A program made the translations under genes and the position numbers. This document shows positions 1-4,885 of a stretch of DNA of 5,831 bases, piece after piece. The stretch covers positions 1 to 5,831 of the forward strand of contig JAIRTK010000225.1 of the NCBI GenBank assembly GCA_031254955.1, written 5' to 3'. The notes below the pieces were generated by a model. That model was not told the origin of the DNA. It did not search any database and saw only the letters and a list, made by a program, of their open reading frames with translations. The number at the start of each line of letters is the position of its first letter. Position 1 is the stretch's first letter. The DNA comes from Opitutaceae bacterium (GTDB lineage Bacteria; Verrucomicrobiota; Verrucomicrobiia; Opitutales; Opitutaceae).

Positions 1-91
1 CCTCATGCCCTTTCCCACTCAAAACGATACTAAAGCGCCGCCCCCAAAAAAAACAGCCCCCTCAAACAAGCCCCCAAAACAACCTCCCGTT

Positions 92-121
92 ATTATAAGT
101 TTGAGTGAAAAAAAGCATAAA
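92..121 (-). promoter_or_regulatory. Candidate sigma-70-type promoter with a perfect -10
   Basis: Read on the minus strand, bases 97-92 are TATAAT, an exact -10 consensus inside an A/T-rich patch of an otherwise GC-rich window. With an 18-bp spacer the -35 hexamer would be TTTATG (121-116), which matches the consensus at only three positions. A purine-rich GGGAGG follows at 89-84, but no long open frame starts from it inside the window. If real, the promoter would drive a minus-strand gene lying left of base 1. A/T-rich DNA produces such matches by chance, so confidence is low. Confidence 0.25.
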
Positions 122-150
122 GCATGTCCATTTAATTCCACGCGCTGTCC

Positions 151-192
151 GCGTAAACTCGGTTAACTCTACTTTGTTATCCGAGTTTACGC
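151..192. repeat. Long perfect inverted repeat (12-bp arms, extendable to 17)
   Basis: The arms GCGTAAACTCGG (151-162) and CCGAGTTTACGC (181-192) are exact reverse complements. Past one T-T mismatch (163/180) four more pairs form (164-167 with 176-179), leaving an 8-base loop at 168-175. The structure is far too long and well matched to be chance. No T-run follows on either strand, so it is not a standard intrinsic terminator. It could be a repetitive extragenic palindrome, an operator-like site or an unusual 3'-end structure. Confidence 0.8.
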
Positions 193-214
193 AAACGGCT
201 GACGGGATTGCGTG

Positions 215-297
215 ATATGGGCATCCTCGCCCATATGATTGCATGGCATGGGCGACTCGCCCGTGGGGTTGAGAGGCACGGGCGTCCTCTGCCCGTG
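215..297. repeat. Three consecutive GGGC/GCCC hairpins (REP-like array)
   Basis: Three short palindromes follow one another. The first has arms ATATGGGC (215-222) and GCCCATAT (229-236). The second has arms CATGGGCG (247-254) and CGCCCGTG (258-265), with one G-T pair. The third has arms CACGGGC (277-283) and GCCCGTG (291-297). All share a GGGC-loop-GCCC core with loops of 6, 3 and 7 bases, and the first and third loops share the string TCCTC. The similarity suggests related copies of one palindromic unit. The array starts 15 bp beyond the stop codon of the lipoprotein gene, so in its transcript it would fold as a 3'-UTR structure that could end transcription or protect the RNA. Confidence 0.75.
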
Positions 298-311
298 GAC
301 GATGCGGAGCG

Positions 312-791
312 TTACGGCGCGCCCGCCTTTTCCGGCTCGAACTCCAGCCGCAACGAACCGTCGCCGGCCAGCACGAAACGTCCGTTCTGAAGGCTCGCCG
401 AGCGTATCAACGGCAACTCCGCGAAAAACCGCGTCTCACGCGCCATCGCCTCGGGCAAGCCCATCATCTTCGTCGAAACAAAACCCGAGCTGAAATCCGT
501 GGCCCCCTCCTCGGTGAATTTGACCGGGCCGTTGTAGCGGTTGACCCCGGCATTGCCGCTCACGCGGTTGTTTTCGTCCACCGCCATCGTGATCGGGCCG
601 GGGTTCTGCCGGCTGCCATCGACGCCCACCCAGAGAGCAAGTTTCCACGACGTGCCGGCCACTTGGGCAAACGTTGCCTTTGACGTGGCCGCCGGCGGCG
701 AGGCGGTCTTTTCCGCTCCGGAAGGTTTGCATCCGGCGGCAAACAAAATCATGAATACCAAACTCGGGCATACCATCTTCATTGATTTCAT
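312..791 (-). CDS. META-domain (HslJ-like) lipoprotein
   Basis: This 159-residue protein is predicted to be exported and lipid-anchored in the cell envelope. Residues 1-20 are a short basic N-terminus plus a hydrophobic core, and LFAAGC places the lipidated cysteine at position 21. That lipobox is slightly atypical because Ala, not Leu/Val/Ile, sits at -3. A Lys/Ser/Ala/Pro-rich linker leads to a META domain at about residues 44-152. Its hallmarks are TSWKL (47-51), VSGNAGVNRYNG (77-88), STKMMGLPEAMARE (106-119) with a following FF, and a C-terminal SLRLEF strand. Many family members have Cys-Pro in the STKM segment; here it is Leu-Pro preceded by Gly. META proteins include E. coli HslJ (heat-inducible, novobiocin resistance), but the biochemical role is not settled. 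Three Met codons (791, 782, 776) could start it. None has a clear Shine-Dalgarno at normal distance, and all preserve the signal peptide. It appears to be a single-gene unit. Confidence 0.85.
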   Translation of the reverse strand: MKSMKMVCPSLVFMILFAAGCKPSGAEKTASPPAATSKATFAQVAGTSWKLALWVGVDGSRQNPGPITMAVDENNRVSGNAGVNRYNGPVKFTEEGATDFSSGFVSTKMMGLPEAMARETRFFAELPLIRSASLQNGRFVLAGDGSLRLEFEPEKAGAP

Positions 792-927
792 GGAGGCGAA
801 GCAAAACGGATTCGCCCCTCATGTGCAATTTAATAACTGAAGTTACGCGCCATGTAGGGACTATCTTTGAAGAGAAAAAAGGCATGGAGTGCTCCCTTCG
901 TCGTTTAGGTCGACCTTTTGGTAAACA

Positions 928-953
928 TTTCGCGTCTTTTCGCGGGTTTCGCG
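928..953. repeat. Short TTTCGCG direct repeat
   Basis: TTTCGCG occurs three times, at 928-934, 938-944 and 947-953, spaced 10 and 9 bp apart, in intergenic DNA upstream of the lipoprotein gene. It looks like a degenerate tandem array of about 10 bp per unit. Its function is unknown. It could be a small repeat family or a cluster of binding sites. Confidence 0.5.
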
Positions 954-968
954 GTTAGAGTGGTTCCT

Positions 969-1122
969 AATTATACCCATTTCCAATGAAAATCACTCTT
1001 TTGTAGGGGCGGCGCTTGCGACGCACGGCTTGATAAGCGTGCTCCAGCAATGGGCTTCGCTAGCGAAGCCCCTACATGGCTTTGCTTCTAAAGTGTCCTG
1101 TTCACTGGGAATGGGGTTTATT
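969..1122. repeat. MITE-like inverted-repeat element
   Basis: The two ends are imperfect reverse complements. ACCCATTTCCAATGAA (975-990) pairs with TTCACTGGGAATGGGGT (1101-1117). Inside, TGTAGGGGC (1002-1010) pairs exactly with GCCCCTACA (1068-1076), and CACTCTTT / AAAGTG also lie in corresponding positions. Between the inner arms is an exact 20-bp palindrome, GGGCTTCGCT-AGCGAAGCCC (1052-1071). The right arm carries about 11 extra bases (roughly 1077-1088). No coding capacity is present. The layout fits a non-autonomous palindromic element (MITE or REP/BIME type). Copy number elsewhere in the genome, which would prove this, cannot be seen here. Confidence 0.6.
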
Positions 1123-1142
1123 TGTAGGCGGCGCCGTTTTCC

Positions 1143-1166
1143 GGGGGCGGGCGGGAGGGAGGGGGG
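1143..1166 (+). other. G-quadruplex motif immediately after the DUF294 stop codon
   Basis: The plus strand has five G-tracts of 5, 3, 3, 3 and 6 bases separated by single bases (C, C, A, A). This is the canonical pattern for a stable intramolecular G-quadruplex with one-base loops. It begins two bases past the stop codon of the minus-strand DUF294 gene (1171-1169). It lies on the template strand of that gene, so RNA polymerase leaving the gene would meet it. Whether it folds or stalls polymerase in vivo is inference. Confidence 0.65.
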
Positions 1167-1168
1167 CG

Positions 1169-3145
1169 TCAGGTCAATCGTGTGTTGTCGGTGGCAAACT
1201 CTTGGCGCACGGTTTGTTGGACGGTGCGGACGATGTCGAAGATGTTGGCGAGTTGGGCGCGTTCGAGTTTGGTGAGGGTCGCGGGGTCGAGGTGGCGGCC
1301 GGAGTCGCCGCGGCGCAGGCCGTTGAGGGTGCGGAGGCGCAGGAGGTGGTCGTAGGCGTCGCGGGCGAGCGCGGCGAGTTCGCCGTGCCGGGGGTCGGCG
1401 CGGCGGAGTTCGTCCCAGCGGCCTCCGGTCGAGTGGCGGCGGCTGAGTCGGTGGCGCAGTGTGTAGAGGCGCGCGGCGTCGCGCAGCGGGGCCATGCCGC
1501 GGTGTTTCAGGTCAAATTCGGCGGGGGGGGCGGCGACGCCGAGTTTCTCTATCACGAAGCGGCCTATGATGTTCAGCGGGGGGGGCGGGGTGTCCACGAT
1601 GAGGGCGGCGAGGCGGCGTTGGAGGTGGGGGTTCGCGGCGGCGGTGGTGTAGATGTGTTCGCGGAGGCGTTCGCAGAGGGCGCGTTCGCCGGCGACGTGG
1701 CGCAGGTCGTAGAGCACGGTGGCGCGCAGGAGCGCGTCGCCGTCGCTGCCGGCGTTGTAGGTGTCGATTTCGGCGAGCCATTCGTCGGTGGTGCGGCACC
1801 AGCGGGGGTTGTGCGCCATGACGCCGCCTTGGCAGCGCGCGAAGCCGGCGGCGGCGAGTTTGTCGATGACTTTGGCGGCGAGTTTGAGGAGGGTTTGGCG
1901 CGTGGTTTCGTCGGTTTCGGGGGTGCCGGTGGGCGCGAAGACGAGGGCGTTGTCCATGTCGGTGCGCAGGATTTGTTCGCGGCGTCCGTCGCTGCCGACG
2001 GACATCCAGGCCCAGTGGGTGGGGCGGGGGGGCGCGGCGTCTTCGGCGGCGAGTTCGTCTTGGGAGAGCGCGATGAGGCGTGTGGTGAGTTCGTCGTAGA
2101 GTTCGGCGCAGAGTTGGCCGAGGTAGATGGCGGAGGCGCCGGCTTCCAGGTAGTCGCGCGCGGTGTGTTCGATTTGGTCGCAGAGTTCGCGGAAGCGCGC
2201 GGGGGTTTTCGCGTCGCGGATTTCGTAGAGCATGGCGGCGGGGTGGCGGCCGTTTTGCGCGAGGAGGTCTTTGTGGGTGCAGACGTCGAGCGCGGGGGTG
2301 CCGGGGGTGCCGTCTTCGGTGAGGCAGACTTGGCCGATGCGTTCGCGCAGCATGAGCAGCATCGCGGCTTGGGCGCTGGTGCGGGGGGGGAGGGTGATGA
2401 CGGGGTGCGCCATGATGCGCGAGACGGGGGTGTGTTTGGGCAGGTTGTCCACGATGGCGTGTTTCACGAGGTTGCTGCCCGAGACGATGCCGAGGGGGCG
2501 GCGTTGCGCATCGACGACGAGGATGGTGGGGACGCGTTTGGCCGACATGAGTGTGGCGGCGTCGGCGAGGGTGGCGGTGGGCGGGCAGGTGAGGAGGCGT
2601 TCGAGTGGGCGGGGTTGGACGAGTTGCGCGCCGTCGATGTGTGTCTGGAGGATGGTTTTCGCGCGGCCGGCGAGGCTGGAGCGGGTGGGTTCGGGGTATT
2701 CGATTCGCGTGCCGACGCGCACGGCCCAGAAGAGGTGGCGGCGCACGTAGTTTCGCGCTTCGTCGTGCCGGGCGAGCGCGTCTTTGAGCGGGGGCCATGG
2801 GAGGCCGTAGAGCAGGCTGTCTTCCACGGCTTGGGCGGTCACGCGAAAGGGTTCGCCGCGCACGAGGGCGGAGAGGCCGAGCGTGTCGCCGACGTCGCGC
2901 ACGTCCACGCGTTCGCCGCGGCTGTCGTGTTCCCAGATGTATTCGACGCGGCCTTGGGCGAGGAAGAGGACTTCGTCGCCGGGGGGCGCGTTTTGTTTCC
3001 AGATGAAGTCGCCCATCGGCACGACGCGGATGTCGGCGCGCGCGGCCAGTCCGGTGACGGTGGTTTCCGGCAGCATCGAGAATGGAGGGAAGCGTCGAAG
3101 CGTCTCGGCCACGCGGGCGGGGATGGGATTGCGGGGGGTGGTCAT
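1169..3145 (-). CDS. cNMP-binding / CBS / DUF294 nucleotidyltransferase-like signalling protein
   Basis: This 658-residue, probably cytoplasmic protein has the usual DUF294 architecture. Residues about 15-125 are a cyclic-nucleotide-binding-type beta barrel (GDEVLFLAQGRVEYIWE; LGLSALVRGEPFRVTAQA). The Glu that normally follows the conserved Gly in cAMP-binding cassettes is Leu, so classical cAMP binding is doubtful. Residues about 177-300 are a CBS pair (VPTILVVDAQRRPLGIVS; VSRIMAHPVITLP). Residues about 310-500 are the GlnD-like nucleotidyltransferase domain, with the signature GSDGRREQ (384-391) followed by TDMDNA (395-400), then NPRWC (446-450) and YDLRHVAG (479-486). Residues about 510-645 are the DUF294 C-terminal domain (FDLKHRGMAPLRDAARLYTL). 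The family is thought to transfer nucleotides in response to bound ligands, but the target is unknown. The ATG at 3145 is the only ATG/GTG/TTG for the N-terminus, yet no Shine-Dalgarno precedes it. Three C8 tracts lie in the coding strand. Confidence 0.92.
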   Translation of the reverse strand: MTTPRNPIPARVAETLRRFPPFSMLPETTVTGLAARADIRVVPMGDFIWKQNAPPGDEVLFLAQGRVEYIWEHDSRGERVDVRDVGDTLGLSALVRGEPFRVTAQAVEDSLLYGLPWPPLKDALARHDEARNYVRRHLFWAVRVGTRIEYPEPTRSSLAGRAKTILQTHIDGAQLVQPRPLERLLTCPPTATLADAATLMSAKRVPTILVVDAQRRPLGIVSGSNLVKHAIVDNLPKHTPVSRIMAHPVITLPPRTSAQAAMLLMLRERIGQVCLTEDGTPGTPALDVCTHKDLLAQNGRHPAAMLYEIRDAKTPARFRELCDQIEHTARDYLEAGASAIYLGQLCAELYDELTTRLIALSQDELAAEDAAPPRPTHWAWMSVGSDGRREQILRTDMDNALVFAPTGTPETDETTRQTLLKLAAKVIDKLAAAGFARCQGGVMAHNPRWCRTTDEWLAEIDTYNAGSDGDALLRATVLYDLRHVAGERALCERLREHIYTTAAANPHLQRRLAALIVDTPPPPLNIIGRFVIEKLGVAAPPAEFDLKHRGMAPLRDAARLYTLRHRLSRRHSTGGRWDELRRADPRHGELAALARDAYDHLLRLRTLNGLRRGDSGRHLDPATLTKLERAQLANIFDIVRTVQQTVRQEFATDNTRLT

Positions 3146-3167
3146 CGGGAAAGGTGGGAGGCGGTTT

Positions 3168-3293
3168 TTTGTCCGGGCGGGTTCGTTTGTCCGGGCGGGT
3201 GTTTTTGGCTGGTGCGGCTCGTTCGGTTGGGCGGGTGTTTTTGTTTGGTGCGGCTGGTGTGGTGTTTTCGTCTGGTGTGGTGTTTTTTTTCGG
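3168..3293. repeat. 18-bp tandem repeat in the leader of the DUF294 gene
   Basis: About seven diverged 18-bp units run from 3168 to 3293. Exact segments recur in phase: TTTGTCCGGGCGGGT at 3168 and 3186 (18 bp apart), GGGCGGGTGTTTTTG at 3193 and 3229 (36 bp), and CTGGTGTGGTGTTTT at 3254 and 3272 (18 bp). The array ends 22 bp before the DUF294 start codon. On the coding strand it is rich in C and A and nearly free of Shine-Dalgarno-like purine runs. On the plus strand it has six GGG tracts arranged in pairs. The frame through it is open into the DUF294 gene and would read as Lys-Thr-Pro/His-Gln/Ala-Arg hexapeptides. It contains no ATG, GTG or TTG. Confidence 0.85.
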
Positions 3294-3383
3294 GCTGGCC
3301 GTATCGTCCCGTGGTTAAAAAGAGAAGGCTTTTGATATCAGGGATGGGTCTTCAACAAAGCGTCCCCAAGCGGCATTCGGGGG

Positions 3384-4106
3384 CTACCCAAGCGCATGGC
3401 CGCCAAAACCGCCGGTCTCCGCGATCGCAAATAACACTGGCCACAAGCGGCTGGAAAGCGTGGCTTCGCCGCGTCCGTTTCGCGCCAGCAGGGCGCGGCA
3501 GTCTTCGCGGTCAAGCAGGTGCACGCGGATTTGCTCGCCTTCCACGCCGGGGTTTTCGGAGGGGGCGCCTTGGCAGCCGACCACGATGAACGCCAGGGTC
3601 TCGTCGCTCATCCCGGGCGAGGAAAAAACCGTGCCGCTGCGCGTGCCGGTCCACGTGAGCGCGAGGCCGGTTTCCTCGGCCAGCTCTCGGCCCGCGCAAG
3701 CGGCCAGCTCTTCGCCCGGTTCCAGCAATCCCGCCGGCAGCGCAAACTCCCAGGCTTGCACCGGCACGCGCCACTCTTCAATCACGACCAGCCGGCGGCG
3801 CGGACGCCCGTCGGGCGCATCGGCGGTGGTGGCGGTGGCAGTGGCAGTGGCGGCGGTGGCGGCGGCAGTGCCAACGTCAGCGTGACCGCCTGCATCGGCG
3901 GCGGTGCCAGTGCCGATGCCGATACAGGCGCCGGCGCGCGCAGGTTCCTCGTGAAACGCGATGATGTTCAGCCCGTCGATGCGGGCGGGGGCGTCGGCTT
4001 TGCGGCGGCTGGCATAAATCCACCGTCCGCGTCGATAAAGGTTCAGCCAGCGGGTGGCGTGGAGAAGTTCCGGTTCGTCGTCCGGTGCGCGCGTGTCGTT
4101 GTTCAT
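3384..4106 (-). CDS. Nudix hydrolase, probable ADP-ribose pyrophosphatase
   Basis: This 240-residue protein would hydrolyse ADP-ribose to AMP and ribose 5-phosphate with divalent metal, in the cytoplasm. The Nudix box is complete: G126-x5-E132-x7-R140-E-L-x-E144-E145-x-G147-L148. Proline 164, in SSPGMSDE, lies 16 residues after the box, the known signature of the ADP-ribose subfamily. The N-terminal domain (LLHATRWLNLYRRGRW, then GLNIIAFHEE) and RLVVIEEWRVPVQAWEFALPAG fit the same family. Residues about 56-100 are an unusual Gly/Ala/Thr-rich insertion between two core strands, partly made by a hexanucleotide repeat; family members usually have a short turn there. The chosen ATG at 4106 gives a start 26 bp after pncA, with a modest AGGA upstream. 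The frame stays open further up, but that part lies inside pncA and is not protein-like. The absence of a C-terminal winged helix and the intact box argue against the regulator NrtR. It is likely co-transcribed with pncA. Confidence 0.88.
   Translation of the reverse strand: MNNDTRAPDDEPELLHATRWLNLYRRGRWIYASRRKADAPARIDGLNIIAFHEEPARAGACIGIGTGTAADAGGHADVGTAAATAATATATATTADAPDGRPRRRLVVIEEWRVPVQAWEFALPAGLLEPGEELAACAGRELAEETGLALTWTGTRSGTVFSSPGMSDETLAFIVVGCQGAPSENPGVEGEQIRVHLLDREDCRALLARNGRGEATLSSRLWPVLFAIAETGGFGGHALG
3822..3872. repeat. Hexanucleotide repeat inside the Nudix gene
   Basis: Degenerate GGYRGY/GGCRGT hexamers (for example GGTGGT, GGCGGT, GGCAGT, GGCAGT, GGCGGC) run for about 50 bp in the frame of the Nudix gene. 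They encode the Ala/Thr tract at residues 80-95. The neighbouring segment at about 3902-3925 carries similar short GGTGCC/AGTGCC/GATGCC repeats, encoding the Gly-Ile-Gly-Thr part. The six-base unit keeps the frame whatever the copy number. Confidence 0.8.
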
Positions 4107-4132
4107 TGTGTTTTCCTGTCCGTCCGCCGTTT

Positions 4133-4837
4133 TTAGTCCACCACCACGGCGACACCCGCCGCGCGCAATTCCGCGATGGCCGCGTCGATGCTGGCGGCGG
4201 CGACGCCGGCGCACGCGTCGAGCAGCACGCGCGTGGCGAATCCGTTTGCGCGCGCGTGCAACGCGGTCGCTTTCACGCAAAAATCCGTCGCGATGCCCGC
4301 CACGTCCACGTCCGTGATGCCCGCGTTTCGCAGGTAGCCGGCGAGTCCGGTTTGCGCGCCGCCGTCGTCGGCAAAACCCGAGTAGCTGTCGCAGTCGGGG
4401 TGCACTCCCTTGCGGATGATGGCGTCTGCATAACGCGCATAAAGCCCCGGATGAAATTCCGCGCCGGCGGTGCCCGCCACGCAATGCTCGGGCCAGGCCA
4501 CTTGCTCGCGCCCGGCGGCGGTTTTGCCCTTCGCGTAAGGCGGCACGCCCAGCGTGCTCGCAAACGAGCAGTGCCCCGCCGGGTGGAAATCCTGCGTGAG
4601 CACGACGCGCGCGTAACCTCCGCCGGCCATGAGGGCGTTTACGCGGGGCAGGATGCGCTCGGGCGCGGGCAGGTTTTCGCCCGCGAGCGGCACGGCCAGC
4701 GCGCCGCCGGTCATGAAGTCGCGTTGCACGTCCACCACGATGAGCGCGACGGCGGGCTTGGCGGCGGGCTTGGCGGCAGGAGTGATGGCGGAAGTGGCGA
4801 CGGGCTTGGCGGCGGGAGTGTGTTTTGGCATGTCCAT
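4133..4837 (-). CDS. pncA: Nicotinamidase (isochorismatase fold)
   Basis: This 234-residue enzyme deamidates nicotinamide to nicotinate plus ammonia, the first step of the Preiss-Handler NAD salvage route, in the cytoplasm. The catalytic triad is visible as D36 (VVDVQRDF), K143 (IIRKG) and C187 (GIATDFCVKAT). Metal ligands match D83, H85 and H89 (TQDFHPAGHCSFAS) and H118 (WPEHC). Further family landmarks are GGALAVP (44-50) and DSYSGF (150-155). Residues 1-29 are an extra Ala/Lys/Pro-rich tail absent from typical enzymes of about 210 residues, and the real domain starts at about residue 30. The ATG at 4837 is preferred because GAGGAA lies upstream at 4854-4849; a second ATG at 4831 is further from it. 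pncB is upstream and the Nudix gene follows 26 bp downstream, so these three appear to form one NAD-salvage group. Confidence 0.95.
   Translation of the reverse strand: MDMPKHTPAAKPVATSAITPAAKPAAKPAVALIVVDVQRDFMTGGALAVPLAGENLPAPERILPRVNALMAGGGYARVVLTQDFHPAGHCSFASTLGVPPYAKGKTAAGREQVAWPEHCVAGTAGAEFHPGLYARYADAIIRKGVHPDCDSYSGFADDGGAQTGLAGYLRNAGITDVDVAGIATDFCVKATALHARANGFATRVLLDACAGVAAASIDAAIAELRAAGVAVVVD
4754..4813. repeat. 12-bp in-frame repeat coding the PncA N-terminal tail
   Basis: The plus-strand unit GGGCTTGGCGGC occurs twice in tandem at about 4754-4777 and again, near-exactly, at about 4802-4813; diverged material lies between. In the pncA frame it encodes repeated Ala-Ala-Lys-Pro (residues 9-12, 21-24 and 25-28). 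The unit is a multiple of three, so changes in copy number would lengthen or shorten the tail without breaking the gene. Confidence 0.75.
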
Positions 4838-4848
4838 AATAAAACGGG

Positions 4849-4854
4849 TTCCTC
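4849..4854 (-). promoter_or_regulatory. Shine-Dalgarno of pncA
   Basis: The minus strand reads GAGGAA here, 11 bases before the ATG at 4837-4835. It is the only purine-rich Shine-Dalgarno-like sequence near that start and favours 4837 over the in-frame ATG at 4831. The spacing is somewhat long. Confidence 0.5.
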
Positions 4855-4885
4855 GCTGTTTTGACGGAGGGCGGTTGCGCCGCCT

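Larger units (their letters stand above)
1..311. other. Gene-free stretch downstream of the META lipoprotein gene
   Basis: No open frame here has a credible start or protein character. Bases about 36-90 are C/A-rich on the plus strand, with alternating runs of five C and four to eight A, which read as G/T-rich on the minus strand. Bases 90-140 are A/T-rich and hold a minus-strand TATAAT. Bases 151-192 form a long inverted repeat, and 215-297 hold three hairpins in a row. All of this lies 3' of the lipoprotein gene that ends at 312. It could therefore contain that gene's transcription end and the leader of a further minus-strand gene to the left of the window. Confidence 0.6.
792..1168. other. 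Repeat-rich intergenic stretch between the lipoprotein and DUF294 genes
   Basis: No gene is supportable here. The part next to 792 is the leader of the lipoprotein gene; I see no clear -35/-10 pair, although minus-strand TTATTAA at about 829-835 is a possible -10. The remainder holds a short TTTCGCG direct repeat (928-953), an inverted-repeat element (about 969-1122) and a G-quadruplex motif (1143-1166). TTTGTAGG followed by CGGCG occurs twice, at about 1001 and 1121. The stretch is A/T-richer near 960-1000 than the flanking genes. Confidence 0.6.

Noticed and set aside
151..192. Integron attC site, dif site or tRNA
   Set aside because: The arms lack the RYYYAAC/GTTRRRY core pairs of attC sites and the XerC/XerD arm consensus of dif, and no cloverleaf can be drawn.
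62..244. A 60-residue minus-strand small protein
   Set aside because: It has no convincing ribosome binding site, runs through the inverted repeat, and has no recognisable signal peptide, membrane segment or domain.
215..297. CRISPR array
   Set aside because: The units are hairpins with different flanks and irregular short spacing, not identical repeats separated by constant-length unique spacers. No cas gene is present.
1512..2798. A 428-codon Arg/Pro/His-rich frame on the minus strand within the DUF294 gene
   Set aside because: It is a shifted reading of the same GC-rich gene, with no domain character and extreme Arg/Pro/His content.
3316..3333. Rho-independent terminator after the Nudix gene (AAAAG/CTTTT stem with a T-run on the minus strand)
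   Set aside because: The stem is only five A/T-rich pairs with a 6-base loop and lies about 50 bp past the stop codon. It is too weak to call, so whether the DUF294 gene is co-transcribed with the Nudix gene stays open.
1076..3589. An 837-codon open frame on the plus strand opposite the DUF294 gene
   Set aside because: Its translation is a low-complexity Gly/Ala/Val/Glu-rich string without recognisable domains, and it runs straight through the 18-bp repeat. The opposite strand encodes clear cNMP, CBS and DUF294 motifs over the same bases. The long frame results from the G/C codon bias of the real gene.
3384..4106. The Nudix protein as the NAD regulator NrtR
   Set aside because: NrtR carries a C-terminal winged-helix domain and often a degenerate Nudix box. 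This protein has a complete box plus the ADP-ribose-type proline, and ends shortly after the fold.
4107..4484. A 126-residue upstream extension of the Nudix protein
   Set aside because: The extension overlaps pncA in another frame and is Arg/Gly-rich without family similarity. The ATG at 4106, just after the pncA stop codon, gives a normal Nudix N-terminus.
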